From IMG/VR virus record IMGVR_UViG_3300012920_000080, positions 1 to 43,982 of that record: a stretch of DNA of 43,982 nt; one strand, given 5' to 3'. This document shows positions 1 through 8,421 of this stretch, piece after piece. Positions within the stretch are counted from its first letter, which is position 1. Each line of letters begins with the position of its first letter. The stretch is from a virus. Under the pieces are notes generated by a model. That model had not been told where the DNA came from. It ran no database searches and worked only from the letters and a program-made list of their open reading frames with translations. A program made the translations under genes and the position numbers.

Positions 1-298
1 ATCAAAGAAACATTATGGGGAGATTTCCCTAGGGGGGGTCAAATGCCGCTTCCTCACCCTATATCACCGTTCCTCACCGCTATCTCTCCAGCGGAAAGCC
101 TTGCAAACACTGGTGAAACCCGGATCTCGGAGAGATGGAGAGATAGTTTTCTAAAAGTTTATTTTGTGTAGGGGGGGTAGCAGTAAGAAACCGCGCGGCT
201 ACTGGGCTTGCGACGATCGGGCGGTGTTGCTCGGAAAAAACTTTCGCGATTCTTCCTCTCCATCTCACCGCTCACATCACCGGTCATATCATTGCGGA
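1..298. other. Noncoding leader of the late operon, with repeats
   Basis: No convincing gene lies here. It holds two identical copies of TAGGGGGGGT at 30-39 and 169-178. Four copies of TCACCG fall in two pairs, at 64-69 and 74-79, then 265-270 and 277-282. An inverted repeat pairs CTATCTCTCC (80-89) with GGAGAGATAG (137-146). An AT-rich stretch at 146-168 could hold a Bacteroidota promoter, but the TAnnTTTG box is imperfect (TTATTTTG near 160). A role as promoter leader or as a terminase recognition site is inference from its place just before the HNH and terminase genes. Confidence 0.4.
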
Positions 299-727
299 AT
301 GGATCTCAAAAGACGCGCTCGCAAGAAGCCATGGATGGCGGAGAAGAAGGGACGATCGGTTCGTAGCCGGGAGGATGGTCAGTTGCAGAAACCTTTCAAG
401 GGCAGCGAAGCTTCGCAGAGCAACCCTTTGTACAAGACGGCGGAGTGGCAAGCGACTCGGGATGCGGTTCTCTTCCGTGACCCTCTGTGCGTGTGGTGCT
501 TGGCATGCGGCATCGCTACTGAGGCGACGGACGCTGACCACATCATCCCCTCTTCACGTTTAACGTCTCGATCAGAATTCTTTGATCAAGAGAACATCGT
601 CGGCAGTTGCCGTTCGTGCAACGTGAGGCGAGCCAGCTACTCGGGCAAGGGTGTGTACTTTGAAACCCAGAAGGAATGGGAGGACTACCTCCGTCGTAAG
701 CACTTTAGAAAAATTACTCGAACATGA
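299..727 (+). CDS. HNH endonuclease
   Basis: This 142-residue protein carries an HNH nuclease fold. Two zinc-knuckle pairs, C64-x2-C67 and C104-x2-C107, flank the catalytic DADH (78-81) and N99. HNH proteins beside phage terminases are known to assist cleavage of concatemeric DNA during packaging, so a packaging role is likely here, though homing-type activity cannot be excluded. The basic N-terminus (KRRARKK) fits DNA binding. The frame stays open upstream to 164, but that stretch is low-quality protein overlapping the repeat-rich leader, so the ATG at 299 was chosen. The stop overlaps the next start. Confidence 0.85.
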   Translation: MDLKRRARKKPWMAEKKGRSVRSREDGQLQKPFKGSEASQSNPLYKTAEWQATRDAVLFRDPLCVWCLACGIATEATDADHIIPSSRLTSRSEFFDQENIVGSCRSCNVRRASYSGKGVYFETQKEWEDYLRRKHFRKITRT

Positions 728-1518
728 GTATGAGCACTTTGCTGCAGGAAGTCCGCAGCGCCCTTACCAGTTACTCCGGTCTGACGGACCTGCTCCCCGC
801 AGAGAAGATCACCTTCGCCCGTCGCCCGCAGCGCGATCAACTGCCTGGCCTTACGGTCACGCTTGGAAACGTAGACTACGAACCCGTGACGCAGAGCTAT
901 GCTGCTGCCACCACCTACCGTGTCGACATCACCGTCTTCCATAAGAGCGCCCGCGAGTGTACGGCCATCCACGATCAGGTCAAGCTTGCTATGCTTGCGG
1001 CCAACAGCTCCAACTTCCGTATCCGGCTTTTCGATGAGCGTTACTTCGTAGACGTGGACAACATCCACCAAGGGTACGTTACAGTGATGTGGGAGATGGA
1101 CACTGGCGTGGACACCACCGACACCGTGTTCCTCAGCCCGGCCTTTCAGGGGGCCGACCACATGAAGGTGAAGTACATGTACAAGCTTCGTCCAAATGAA
1201 ACTACCGTTGCTGACCTCAATGAGCAGGTTTACTTTCTGGACATGGTTACGGTGCAGGGTGGTTCTTCCACACATGCTTTCGAGTTGCCGCTCGCAGAGG
1301 AAAATCTTGGCAAGATTTATACCATCTTCACTGGCAGTCAAGTGGGCAATAACTACACTATCAACTTAGTTAAGGCTTCAGGGTCTACGGAGCATGTCCA
1401 GAATGGTCAAGCTTACTCTCTCAATAAAACCCATGCGTGTATCACCTTGGTGGCTCTTCAAACAAGTGGCACGCAGTATGGGTGGCGCATCTGGAACTAC
1501 CACAATCTACACACCTGA
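724..1518 (+). CDS. Tail-terminator-like protein (DUF3168-like) with C-terminal extension
   Basis: The first 130 residues of this 264-residue protein resemble the tail completion or terminator family (DUF3168, HK97 gp10/lambda gpU-like). It has a short helix, a segment of the form LPGLTVTLGNV, then TTYRVDITVFHKS and a helix. Such proteins cap the tail tube and join it to the head. Residues about 145-264 are an added beta-rich, Gly/Ser/Thr-rich domain of the kind seen in virion decoration or fibre proteins. The ATG overlaps the HNH stop by 4 nt. Its place between HNH and TerS is unusual, as this family normally sits between the gp10-like gene and the tail tube. The family call is by pattern only. 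Confidence 0.55.
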   Translation: MSMSTLLQEVRSALTSYSGLTDLLPAEKITFARRPQRDQLPGLTVTLGNVDYEPVTQSYAAATTYRVDITVFHKSARECTAIHDQVKLAMLAANSSNFRIRLFDERYFVDVDNIHQGYVTVMWEMDTGVDTTDTVFLSPAFQGADHMKVKYMYKLRPNETTVADLNEQVYFLDMVTVQGGSSTHAFELPLAEENLGKIYTIFTGSQVGNNYTINLVKASGSTEHVQNGQAYSLNKTHACITLVALQTSGTQYGWRIWNYHNLHT

Positions 1519-2000
1519 TGTCAGATACACTAGACCGCATGAAGGCTGCCGTAGAGCAGCTTAACAACAGCAAGGAAGGTGACGACGTAAAGGACGCCAT
1601 CAATAAGATCGGCGCCAAAGACCTGAAGCCTATCTTCCAGTTGGACGATGACGGCAACCGCCTCTTTGACATTGTAGTGAACTACCTCAACGACCGGGGT
1701 CTAATCGAATCAGTTGATGTTATCACCGTCACTATGCTTGCGAAAAGCCTTGCAATCTATATCGCTGTTGCTCGTCATGTGCATGGGTTTGGAGACGCTA
1801 TCCAGGTTTACCCTAACGGAACATCAAATGTTAGTGGGGCGTTTACCGCCTTGTCGAAGGCTCAGGATCAGGTGCTCAAGCTCAGTGCCAAGCTGGGGCT
1901 CAGTCCCATGGACCGCAGCCGTATCTTAGGAGCAGCGGCCAACGCCAGCAGTGCCAACGACAAATCCCAAGAGGGAGACGAGATTGACGATTTGATTTAA
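1518..2000 (+). CDS. Terminase small subunit, P27 family
   Basis: This 160-residue protein matches the P27-type small terminase pattern. It has an acidic N-terminus, a central helical segment that begins DGNRLFDIVVNYL, then a VYPNGT stretch, and a C-terminal LGLSPMDRSRI motif. The small subunit recognises phage DNA and loads the large subunit for packaging. The ATG at 1518 overlaps the upstream TGA by one base; a longer open frame to 1437 adds 27 residues that lie inside the previous gene and is rejected. It is followed by the zinc-ribbon peptide and TerL. Confidence 0.85.
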   Translation: MSDTLDRMKAAVEQLNNSKEGDDVKDAINKIGAKDLKPIFQLDDDGNRLFDIVVNYLNDRGLIESVDVITVTMLAKSLAIYIAVARHVHGFGDAIQVYPNGTSNVSGAFTALSKAQDQVLKLSAKLGLSPMDRSRILGAAANASSANDKSQEGDEIDDLI

Positions 2001-2101
2001 TGGAAGACGCATACAATGAGTACGAGCGGACAAGCGAATGCTGCGGAGCTACAATGCACTCAGATATCGACATCTGCTCTAATTGCGGGGAGTGGCAATA
2101 G
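2000..2101 (+). CDS. 33-residue zinc-ribbon peptide between TerS and TerL
   Basis: An ATG overlapping the TerS stop opens a 33-codon frame that ends immediately before the TerL start. The product contains CCGA and CSNCGE, giving paired cysteines that could bind zinc as a rubredoxin-like ribbon. An N-terminal acidic and tyrosine-rich stretch precedes them. The exact packing between TerS and TerL, with one base of overlap and no gap, argues that it is translated. Function is unknown; a role as a small terminase accessory is a guess from position. Confidence 0.7.
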   Translation: MEDAYNEYERTSECCGATMHSDIDICSNCGEWQ

Positions 2102-3865
2102 GTGATTATGGGCGTCGACGCGACAGTGGTGATCAAAATGTTTGAGTATGCCCATGGTGTGCTCAACGATGAAATCCCTACGGGCAAATACATCAAGCTC
2201 GCAGCGGAGCGCTTTGTCGCGGACCTAGAAAACGAAGATTGGGAGTGGAAGTTCGATGCCCACGAAGCGGCTCGGTACCTGAACTTCATTGAGCGTGTAT
2301 GCGTACACACCCGTGGGGAGTTGGCTGGCAAGCCGTTCCTCCTGGAGCCATGGCAGGTTTTCTTTGTCGGGCAGATATTCGGGTGGGTGAGCAAGTCATC
2401 AGGCCACAGGCGATTCAATACTGCTCACTTGTTCGTTGCACGTAAGAATGGTAAGTCCCAACTTGCTGCAGCTATAGCCTTGGCAATGGCTACCCTTGAT
2501 GGCGATGGTGCCCCACAGCTTGTCACAGCAGCTACTAAAAGGGATCAGGCTAAGGAGGTCTTCGATGAGATATGCAGGTGCGTAAAGAGTAGCACTGCTC
2601 TTTCCAAGCGCTTCACAGTGCAACGTGCTGAGGTGAAGACTCCGCGCAATGGCGTTATCAAGCCGCTGAGTTCTGACGCGAACACCCTTGACGGTCTCAA
2701 TCTGAATCTCGCTGTGGTGGACGAGTTCCACGCTATGAAGACAGCAGATCTGTACCGCGTCCTCGCATCATCTATGGGCTCGCGTCAGTCACCCTTGATG
2801 CTGGCTATCACAACCGCCGGGTTTGTTGCTGACGGACCGTGTGCCATGTTTATGAAGGCAGGTAAGGCTGTCCTTGATGGAACGAAGACGAACGACCGCT
2901 TGCTTATCCTCCCGTATGAGATCGACGACGAGGACGCATGGGACGATTATCAGTCATGGCTAAAATCGAACCCTAACCTTTCGGTCTCAATTAGCAAAGA
3001 GTATCTAGAGGCGCAATGCAAAAACGCAAAGCTCTATGGGAGCCGTTCTATCACCGAGTTTATGGTAAAGCACTTGAATGTGTTCGTTGGATCAGAGGCC
3101 GTATGGATTCCGGACGACGATTGGATGAGCGAAGCCAACTGTCGCGAGCCTCACGTTACTCACGTCATAGACGAGAAAGCGAGCAAGCCCGTCGCGTACT
3201 TGGGACTCGATCTCGCTTCGACCGATGACATCACGGCGCTTGCCATCTGCACGGGTAACGATGATAAGGGCTGGGGTTTTGAGATGCACTACTTTATGCC
3301 TGAGCGTGCTGTAGAGCGTCGCCTGGACAAAGATGAGAACAGCGTGTACCTTGGGTTTAAGGACGACCCTCATGTACACTTGACCCCCGGCAACGTCACG
3401 GATTACAATGTCATTCGCAGACTGATCAGTGGTCACTACATTCAGGATGGGGAGGTGAAGTACGACGAACGTAACCTTATGGAGAAGTATCTCGTAAAGG
3501 GTGTGGCGTATGACCGTTGGAACTCCCTGAACCTTATCCGCGACCTAGAGGGTGACGGCGTTCCCTGCGATCCATTCGGTCAGGGCTTTGCCTCTATGTC
3601 CTTCCCATCTAAGGAGTTTGAAAAGTGTGTGCTTCAGGGCAAGGTGTGTCATGGCGGCGACGAAGTTCTTAGGTGGATGATGGGTAACGTAAGCTTGCGT
3701 TTCGATGCCAGCGGAAACATCAAACCGGACAAGTCTAAGAGTGGAGATAAGATCGACGGGGTGGTTGCGGCAGTCATGGCTATGGGTGAAGCGCTGACCT
3801 TCGTAGAGGACGAGGATTCGGACTTTGAATTCTTTATGGCGGTGATCGGAGGGGGTAATGTGTGA
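2102..3865 (+). CDS. Terminase large subunit
   Basis: The 587-residue protein has the full two-domain architecture of Terminase_1-type (P27-associated) large terminases. The ATPase has a Walker A motif ARKNGKS at 113-119 and a Walker B VVDEFH at 205-210. The C-terminal RNase H-like nuclease starts at GLDLAS (D370 a metal ligand) and ends near KIDGVVAAVMA, whose Asp is the usual last acidic ligand. It pumps and cuts phage DNA into procapsids. The GTG at 2102 directly follows the upstream stop and has a GGGGAG stretch before it; ATG 2108 is the alternative. Confidence 0.95.
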   Translation: MIMGVDATVVIKMFEYAHGVLNDEIPTGKYIKLAAERFVADLENEDWEWKFDAHEAARYLNFIERVCVHTRGELAGKPFLLEPWQVFFVGQIFGWVSKSSGHRRFNTAHLFVARKNGKSQLAAAIALAMATLDGDGAPQLVTAATKRDQAKEVFDEICRCVKSSTALSKRFTVQRAEVKTPRNGVIKPLSSDANTLDGLNLNLAVVDEFHAMKTADLYRVLASSMGSRQSPLMLAITTAGFVADGPCAMFMKAGKAVLDGTKTNDRLLILPYEIDDEDAWDDYQSWLKSNPNLSVSISKEYLEAQCKNAKLYGSRSITEFMVKHLNVFVGSEAVWIPDDDWMSEANCREPHVTHVIDEKASKPVAYLGLDLASTDDITALAICTGNDDKGWGFEMHYFMPERAVERRLDKDENSVYLGFKDDPHVHLTPGNVTDYNVIRRLISGHYIQDGEVKYDERNLMEKYLVKGVAYDRWNSLNLIRDLEGDGVPCDPFGQGFASMSFPSKEFEKCVLQGKVCHGGDEVLRWMMGNVSLRFDASGNIKPDKSKSGDKIDGVVAAVMAMGEALTFVEDEDSDFEFFMAVIGGGNV

Positions 3866-5136
3866 GAACCGATCTCGCTCACTTAATCAGTAATACTTTC
3901 GTGCCAATGTCTGAAGGAGCATCTAAGCCTAGCATCTTCACTAGACTCTTCCGCGCCGTCACTTCCCGTTCAACCTTTGTTTCACCAACAGCAGCCTTAC
4001 GCACACAGTATGTTCGGTTGTATGGTGAGGGTTACAAGTTTGGAACGGACGCGCTGGAGCTGTCCGCTGTCTATGCGTGTGTCAGCAAAATCGCCGACAC
4101 TATTGCCAGTCTTGAAGCCTCAGTGGTTAGAGTATCTCCCGACGGATCGCGGGACCTACTCGCCGCCCACCCAGTCCACCGACTGATTTCTAGGGAGCCA
4201 AACAAGTATCTCGGTGCATACGAGTTTTGGCAGCTCATCTGTTCAGACGCTTTGCTTCACGGTACCGGCTATGCTTACATCAGCAGAGAGCCCGGCAACA
4301 TGGAGCTTTTCTATATCCCGGCGATCCGGGTCAGCCACACCATCCACCCGGAGACGGGGGAGAAGTGGTACACCTACGATGGTGCTCCCAACGCGGTGCA
4401 TCAAACAAACATGTTGGAGATCAACGCATTCCGTGGCATCAACCCCACGCACATGCAGATCCAAAACTTTACTACGGCCAAGGCGGTGCAAGACTTCGGT
4501 GCCAAGTTCTTTGAGAGCGGGGGCATGATGGGAGGTATCCTCTCTACGAAGGAACACATGAGCGCAGACCAGATGAAGCAAGCCCAGGAGATGTGGGAGC
4601 GCGAGTACATGGGTAAGCACAACGCTCACAAGATTGCTATCCTTGGCGGAGGCTTTCAATACCAACCACTATCGGTATCTCTGGATCAGATCCAGTTCTT
4701 GCAGATGAAAAAGTACAGCACGGAAGAGATTGCGCGTATCTACTCTGTACCACCTGCAATGATTGGCTTGGAAGGAAACACTGCTTACAGCAACTACGAG
4801 CAGCAGGTCCTTCAGTTTCAGCAAAGCACCATCCTCCCTTGGGTTCGTCGGATTGAGAATGAAGTTGAACGTAAGCTGTTGAGTGAGGATGAAACCCTCC
4901 AATGCCAATTTAATGTCGACACCCTGTTACGCGCGGACAGCGAATCACGATCCAAATTCTACCATCAAGCCTTGCAAGATGGAGTTATGTCGATCAATGA
5001 GGTGCGCGGCAAAGAGGGACTTGGCCCGGTTGATGGAGGCGATTCTCACCACATCCAAGTCAACATGATTCCTCTGGATCGCATGCAAGATTATGCCGAT
5101 TCAGTAACAAATACTACAAACGAAGAAAATGGCTGA
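3862..5136 (+). CDS. Portal protein, HK97 type
   Basis: This 424-residue protein matches the HK97-type portal family (Phage_portal). Visible landmarks are an N-terminal SAVYACVSKIADTIASL helix, the HPVHRLI segment, ISREPGNMELFYIP, and the late GLEGNTAYSNYEQQ stretch followed by the long helical crown. The dodecameric portal forms the DNA channel and docks the terminase. The GTG at 3862 overlaps the TerL stop and has a strong GGAGGGGG six bases upstream; ATG 3907 is a possible shorter start. Confidence 0.92.
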   Translation: MRTDLAHLISNTFVPMSEGASKPSIFTRLFRAVTSRSTFVSPTAALRTQYVRLYGEGYKFGTDALELSAVYACVSKIADTIASLEASVVRVSPDGSRDLLAAHPVHRLISREPNKYLGAYEFWQLICSDALLHGTGYAYISREPGNMELFYIPAIRVSHTIHPETGEKWYTYDGAPNAVHQTNMLEINAFRGINPTHMQIQNFTTAKAVQDFGAKFFESGGMMGGILSTKEHMSADQMKQAQEMWEREYMGKHNAHKIAILGGGFQYQPLSVSLDQIQFLQMKKYSTEEIARIYSVPPAMIGLEGNTAYSNYEQQVLQFQQSTILPWVRRIENEVERKLLSEDETLQCQFNVDTLLRADSESRSKFYHQALQDGVMSINEVRGKEGLGPVDGGDSHHIQVNMIPLDRMQDYADSVTNTTNEENG

Positions 5137-5548
5137 TTACTTCTACAAGTACAAAATCGTAAGCTGCCGAGGTCTGCACGACACTAAGGCTACTGGCAAC
5201 AATGACTTTGTCAACAACAGTGTTCCTTTCCGCCCCGTTTACGAATTCACAACATCAATTACAGATGCAAACCCTGGGTCCGCTATTTCGGACTTTGTCG
5301 CAGATTTGCGAGATGACATGGCGGAGAGTGAAGCTACTCTAGTCGCTAAGATTCCTACCGCTAATGGCACGGCATGGTACACTGCTGTAACTAATTCCTG
5401 TGGAGCCTCCGGTGATGATTCCACTGATGCTACGGAAGGTGTATGGTTTCAGAGAGTTGGCAAGGATGTCCTTCGCCACGAAGTTGGATTCTCTGACGCC
5501 GATGCCGCTGGCGCTGTCACCAACTTGACAGCCAAGAACCTCGTCTGA
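5129..5548 (+). CDS. Uncharacterised capsid-region protein
   Basis: The 139-residue product is not recognised. It is soluble, without signal or membrane segments, mixed in charge, and rich in Asp, Ala and Thr, with an acidic helical middle (DFVADLRDDMAESEATL). Its ATG overlaps the portal stop by 8 nt and its stop overlaps the next start by one base, so it is translated with portal and head genes. A virion or head-assembly role is inference from position. Confidence 0.75.
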   Translation: MADYFYKYKIVSCRGLHDTKATGNNDFVNNSVPFRPVYEFTTSITDANPGSAISDFVADLRDDMAESEATLVAKIPTANGTAWYTAVTNSCGASGDDSTDATEGVWFQRVGKDVLRHEVGFSDADAAGAVTNLTAKNLV

Positions 5549-6330
5549 TGGCTAAGACTTACGGTGGGTATCCAGATACAGCTAAGGCAGCCGCTCGGCG
5601 TGCCTTGCGCCACCGTGAGAAAAACGGAACGAAGTGTGGAACTGCCGTCGGTTGGCAGCGAGCTAACCAGTTGGCCTCCGGAGAGAAGCTCAGCCTGTCT
5701 ACGGTGAAGAGGACTTTCTCTTTCCTATCCCGAGCGGAGACTTACAATCAGGGTAAGTTCTTTGACGACAATGGAAAGGAGATCTGTGGAAGTATCATGT
5801 ACGCAGCATGGGGCGGTAGCACTATGCGTAGCTGGTGCAGCGGCGTAATCAATAAGGCAGAGGGCCGTGCTAAGGTGGGTGAGATTGACGGCTCCCCCGT
5901 CTTTGACTCCCCAGAGGCAGCCCTGGCTCACGCAGAGTCTATCGGATGCAGCGGCTTCCACGAGCATGAGCTCGAAGGGGAGAAGGTGTATATGGCATGC
6001 AACACCCACGACGACGCCACGGGAAATAGCCGTTCCGAGATCACAGGGGCAGTAAAGAAGGGTTTGCAAAAGAAGGTGGACGACCACAACGAAAAGGTCA
6101 CGGCCCCCACTAAGAAGACGAACTTACGCACCCTCACCGCTGTCTTCAAGCGCGGTGTCGGAGCCTACAAGACCAACCCCGGATCTGTCCGGCCTAACGT
6201 AAAGTCACCCGAGCAGTGGGCATACGCTCGTGTGAACTCATTCCTGTATGCCCTAAGAAATGAAAAGTTTCGCAGTGGAAAGCACGATACGGACTTGTTC
6301 ACAAAGGGCCACCCACTGAGTACTAAATAA
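5548..6330 (+). CDS. Capsid-region protein with recurrent phage structural modules
   Basis: This 260-residue protein has three modules often found in virion or capsid-assembly proteins of aquatic phages. Residues 1-95 carry GWQRANQLASGE, STVKRTFSFLSR and SIMYAAWGG. Residues about 115-155 carry an ALAHAESIGCSGFHEHE segment ending YMACNTH, which resembles small structural modules with a conserved Gly-Cys and Cys-x-x-His. Residues 190-260 carry a RGVGAY-NPGSVRP-QWAYARVNSFL pattern resembling DUF5824-like domains. It lies between portal and the protease-capsid fusion, a usual place for a maturation or scaffold factor. The domain names are from memory and uncertain; the function is not established. 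Confidence 0.6.
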   Translation: MAKTYGGYPDTAKAAARRALRHREKNGTKCGTAVGWQRANQLASGEKLSLSTVKRTFSFLSRAETYNQGKFFDDNGKEICGSIMYAAWGGSTMRSWCSGVINKAEGRAKVGEIDGSPVFDSPEAALAHAESIGCSGFHEHELEGEKVYMACNTHDDATGNSRSEITGAVKKGLQKKVDDHNEKVTAPTKKTNLRTLTAVFKRGVGAYKTNPGSVRPNVKSPEQWAYARVNSFLYALRNEKFRSGKHDTDLFTKGHPLSTK

Positions 6331-6337
6331 CCCAACG

Positions 6338-8356
6338 ATGGCACAGAAAAACGTAGAGAAGCGATTCCTGTCCTCCAGTGTTGAGGTCCGTTCAGAGGAA
6401 GGCAAGCCAAACGTAGTCGAAGGCTACGCTGCCGTCTTCAATGACGAGACTGAGATCGGGGGCCAGTTCGTTGAGCGCGTTGCTCCTGGAGCTTTTGACG
6501 GGGCGGACATGAGTAATACCGTAGCTCTGTTCAACCACAACATTGACCAGCCACTCGCTCGCGTGGGTCGCGGCCTGTTGCTTGAGGTTGATGAACGGGG
6601 ACTCAAGTATCGCTTCGAGCTTGGCAACCAGAGCTACGCCAAAGATCTTGCGGAGAACATCCGCATGGGTAATGTGTCGACTAGCAGCTTCGGCTTTACG
6701 GTGCGAGGTGACGAGTGGGAACGTCGTGAAGACGGTCTCAACCTTCGTACCATCACCGAGGTAGGAATGCTTTTCGATGTAAGCCCAACGACGCAAGGTG
6801 CGTACCCTACAACAGAGGTCGGACTCCGTTCTATGGAGCTGGCTCTCGCAAACGAAGAAGTAATGTCTATTGAACAAGAAGAAGTTCGCGAAGAGGAGCT
6901 CGTAGTCGAAGAGGCTTCTTCAGATAAGGAGGACTGTGGTTGCGAAGGCAACAACGTGATCCCTGCTGTTCAACGCTCAGAAGACGAGGAGGAAGAAAAA
7001 GATGACCGTGCATATATGGACGGCAGCGAAGAAGAGGAGGAAGAAGATGAGGAGCGTATGGAAGAATCTGAAGAAGAGGAAGAAGACGAAGAGCGAATGG
7101 AGGAAGAAGAGGAAGAGGAGGATGAAGAAGAGCGCACAAAAGAAATCGAGGTACTTATTGCAGACCCAGACCTCGTAGTTAATGCTTACGGGCTGCCCGG
7201 TGGAGAACTCGTTCCCCGCCAAGTTTCACATAAAGAGCCGGAGGCTCGTTCTCAAAACTCAAAATCTGAAGAAATGTCAGACAAGAAAAAAACAGCCCCG
7301 GCCTACGTACAGGGTTTGGGCGATACTGAAATGCACGTATCAAAGCGTTACAGCTTTGGTAAGGCAATCAAGGAAGCGGCACAAGGTCGCTTGACCGGCC
7401 TCGAAGCCGAAATGAACCAGGAAGCTCGCAGCGAGTTTGCTAGTTCTAAGATCAACGTGAGCGGAGGTTTCTCTGTTCCTTCTATGGTTATGCGTGTCGA
7501 CGACGGCGCCCTTGGTCTCGCTGACGCTAGCGCTGGCACGGGTCAAGCTCACGTCGACGCCTTTGGCGGTACTATCGGCAAGCAGGACGCTGGCCTCGTA
7601 GCTGCCTTCCGTCCTCGCGACATCGGTACTCAGCTCGGAGCTCGTACTTTGAACAACCTCACGGGTGACGTGGTGTTCCAGGTTCAGGGCACAGAAATCG
7701 CTGGTGCGAAAGTTGATGAAGGTGCAACCGCTGAAATCGAAGCTGCTGGTTTCGCTCCTGTTACTTTGAACCCTAACCGTTACAGCGCCTACACCAAGGT
7801 TACTGAGCAGATGCTCGCTCAGTCTGCTGACGACATGGGTGCGTTCTTGGCCGCAGATATCCGCAAGGCTGTCGAGTCAAAGTTCAACGCAGACATCGCA
7901 AGCGAAATCGCTACTGCTTCTGGCGCAGCTTCTAACGCTTACAGCGAGGTATCTGGCTCTGAAGTGAACCCCCTCACATTGGAGGCTGCTTTGTTGGGAG
8001 CTGATGTTGACTTGGCAAACATCAAGGTGTTGTCTTCAGCAGCAGCATTCCGCAAGGCTCGTACTTTGAGCTTGGACTCAGGTTCAGGAATGTTGATGGG
8101 TACTAGCCCACTCGATCGCTTGAATGTGATTGGGTACGAAACCATCGTTTCTTCATCAGTGACTACAGGTCGCATGCACTTTGTGGATGCCTCTCAGTGT
8201 GTGATGGGTAACTGGGGCGGATTGAACATCATGGTTGACCCTTACACTGATGCCAACCACGGCATCGTGCGGATCATCGCCAATGCTTACAAGTCCTTCA
8301 AGACTTTGCAGGGCGACGGCTTCCAGGGTCTCAAGAACATGGGTGCTGCTGAGTAA
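6338..8356 (+). CDS. Prohead protease-acidic linker-major capsid protein fusion
   Basis: One 672-residue frame joins two proteins that are usually separate. Residues 1-165 are an HK97-family (U35) prohead protease, with EGYAAVFN, the catalytic His in LFNHN (H67) and Ser in STSSFGF (S116/S117). Residues about 212-268 are an extreme Glu/Asp-rich tract. From about M313 onward is an HK97-fold major capsid protein with an N-terminal delta-like helix and an A-rich core. The protease must cut itself away during maturation, and the acidic tract may act as internal scaffold. M313 (7274) is an in-frame ATG that could give free capsid protein. A terminator follows at 8382. Confidence 0.9.
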   Translation: MAQKNVEKRFLSSSVEVRSEEGKPNVVEGYAAVFNDETEIGGQFVERVAPGAFDGADMSNTVALFNHNIDQPLARVGRGLLLEVDERGLKYRFELGNQSYAKDLAENIRMGNVSTSSFGFTVRGDEWERREDGLNLRTITEVGMLFDVSPTTQGAYPTTEVGLRSMELALANEEVMSIEQEEVREEELVVEEASSDKEDCGCEGNNVIPAVQRSEDEEEEKDDRAYMDGSEEEEEEDEERMEESEEEEEDEERMEEEEEEEDEEERTKEIEVLIADPDLVVNAYGLPGGELVPRQVSHKEPEARSQNSKSEEMSDKKKTAPAYVQGLGDTEMHVSKRYSFGKAIKEAAQGRLTGLEAEMNQEARSEFASSKINVSGGFSVPSMVMRVDDGALGLADASAGTGQAHVDAFGGTIGKQDAGLVAAFRPRDIGTQLGARTLNNLTGDVVFQVQGTEIAGAKVDEGATAEIEAAGFAPVTLNPNRYSAYTKVTEQMLAQSADDMGAFLAADIRKAVESKFNADIASEIATASGAASNAYSEVSGSEVNPLTLEAALLGADVDLANIKVLSSAAAFRKARTLSLDSGSGMLMGTSPLDRLNVIGYETIVSSSVTTGRMHFVDASQCVMGNWGGLNIMVDPYTDANHGIVRIIANAYKSFKTLQGDGFQGLKNMGAAE

Positions 8357-8381
8357 GGCTGCCTGAATAACTAAAATAACT

Positions 8382-8412
8382 GGGGGCTAGGAAATGGCCT
8401 GGCCCCCTTTTA
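8382..8412 (+). terminator. Rho-independent terminator after the capsid gene
   Basis: A 10-bp stem with one G-U pair (8382-8391 with 8398-8407) and a 6-nt loop is followed by TTTTA. It sits 25 nt after the capsid stop and only 10 nt before the next start, so it probably trims transcription to keep capsid mRNA in excess, with read-through feeding the connector and tail genes. Confidence 0.75.
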
Positions 8413-8421
8413 TCTCTCTAC

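Noticed and set aside
685-1341. 218-residue frame on the minus strand opposite the tail-terminator-like gene
   Set aside because: It is antisense to a well packed gene, His/Val-rich from the opposite strand's codon use, with no overlap to neighbours.
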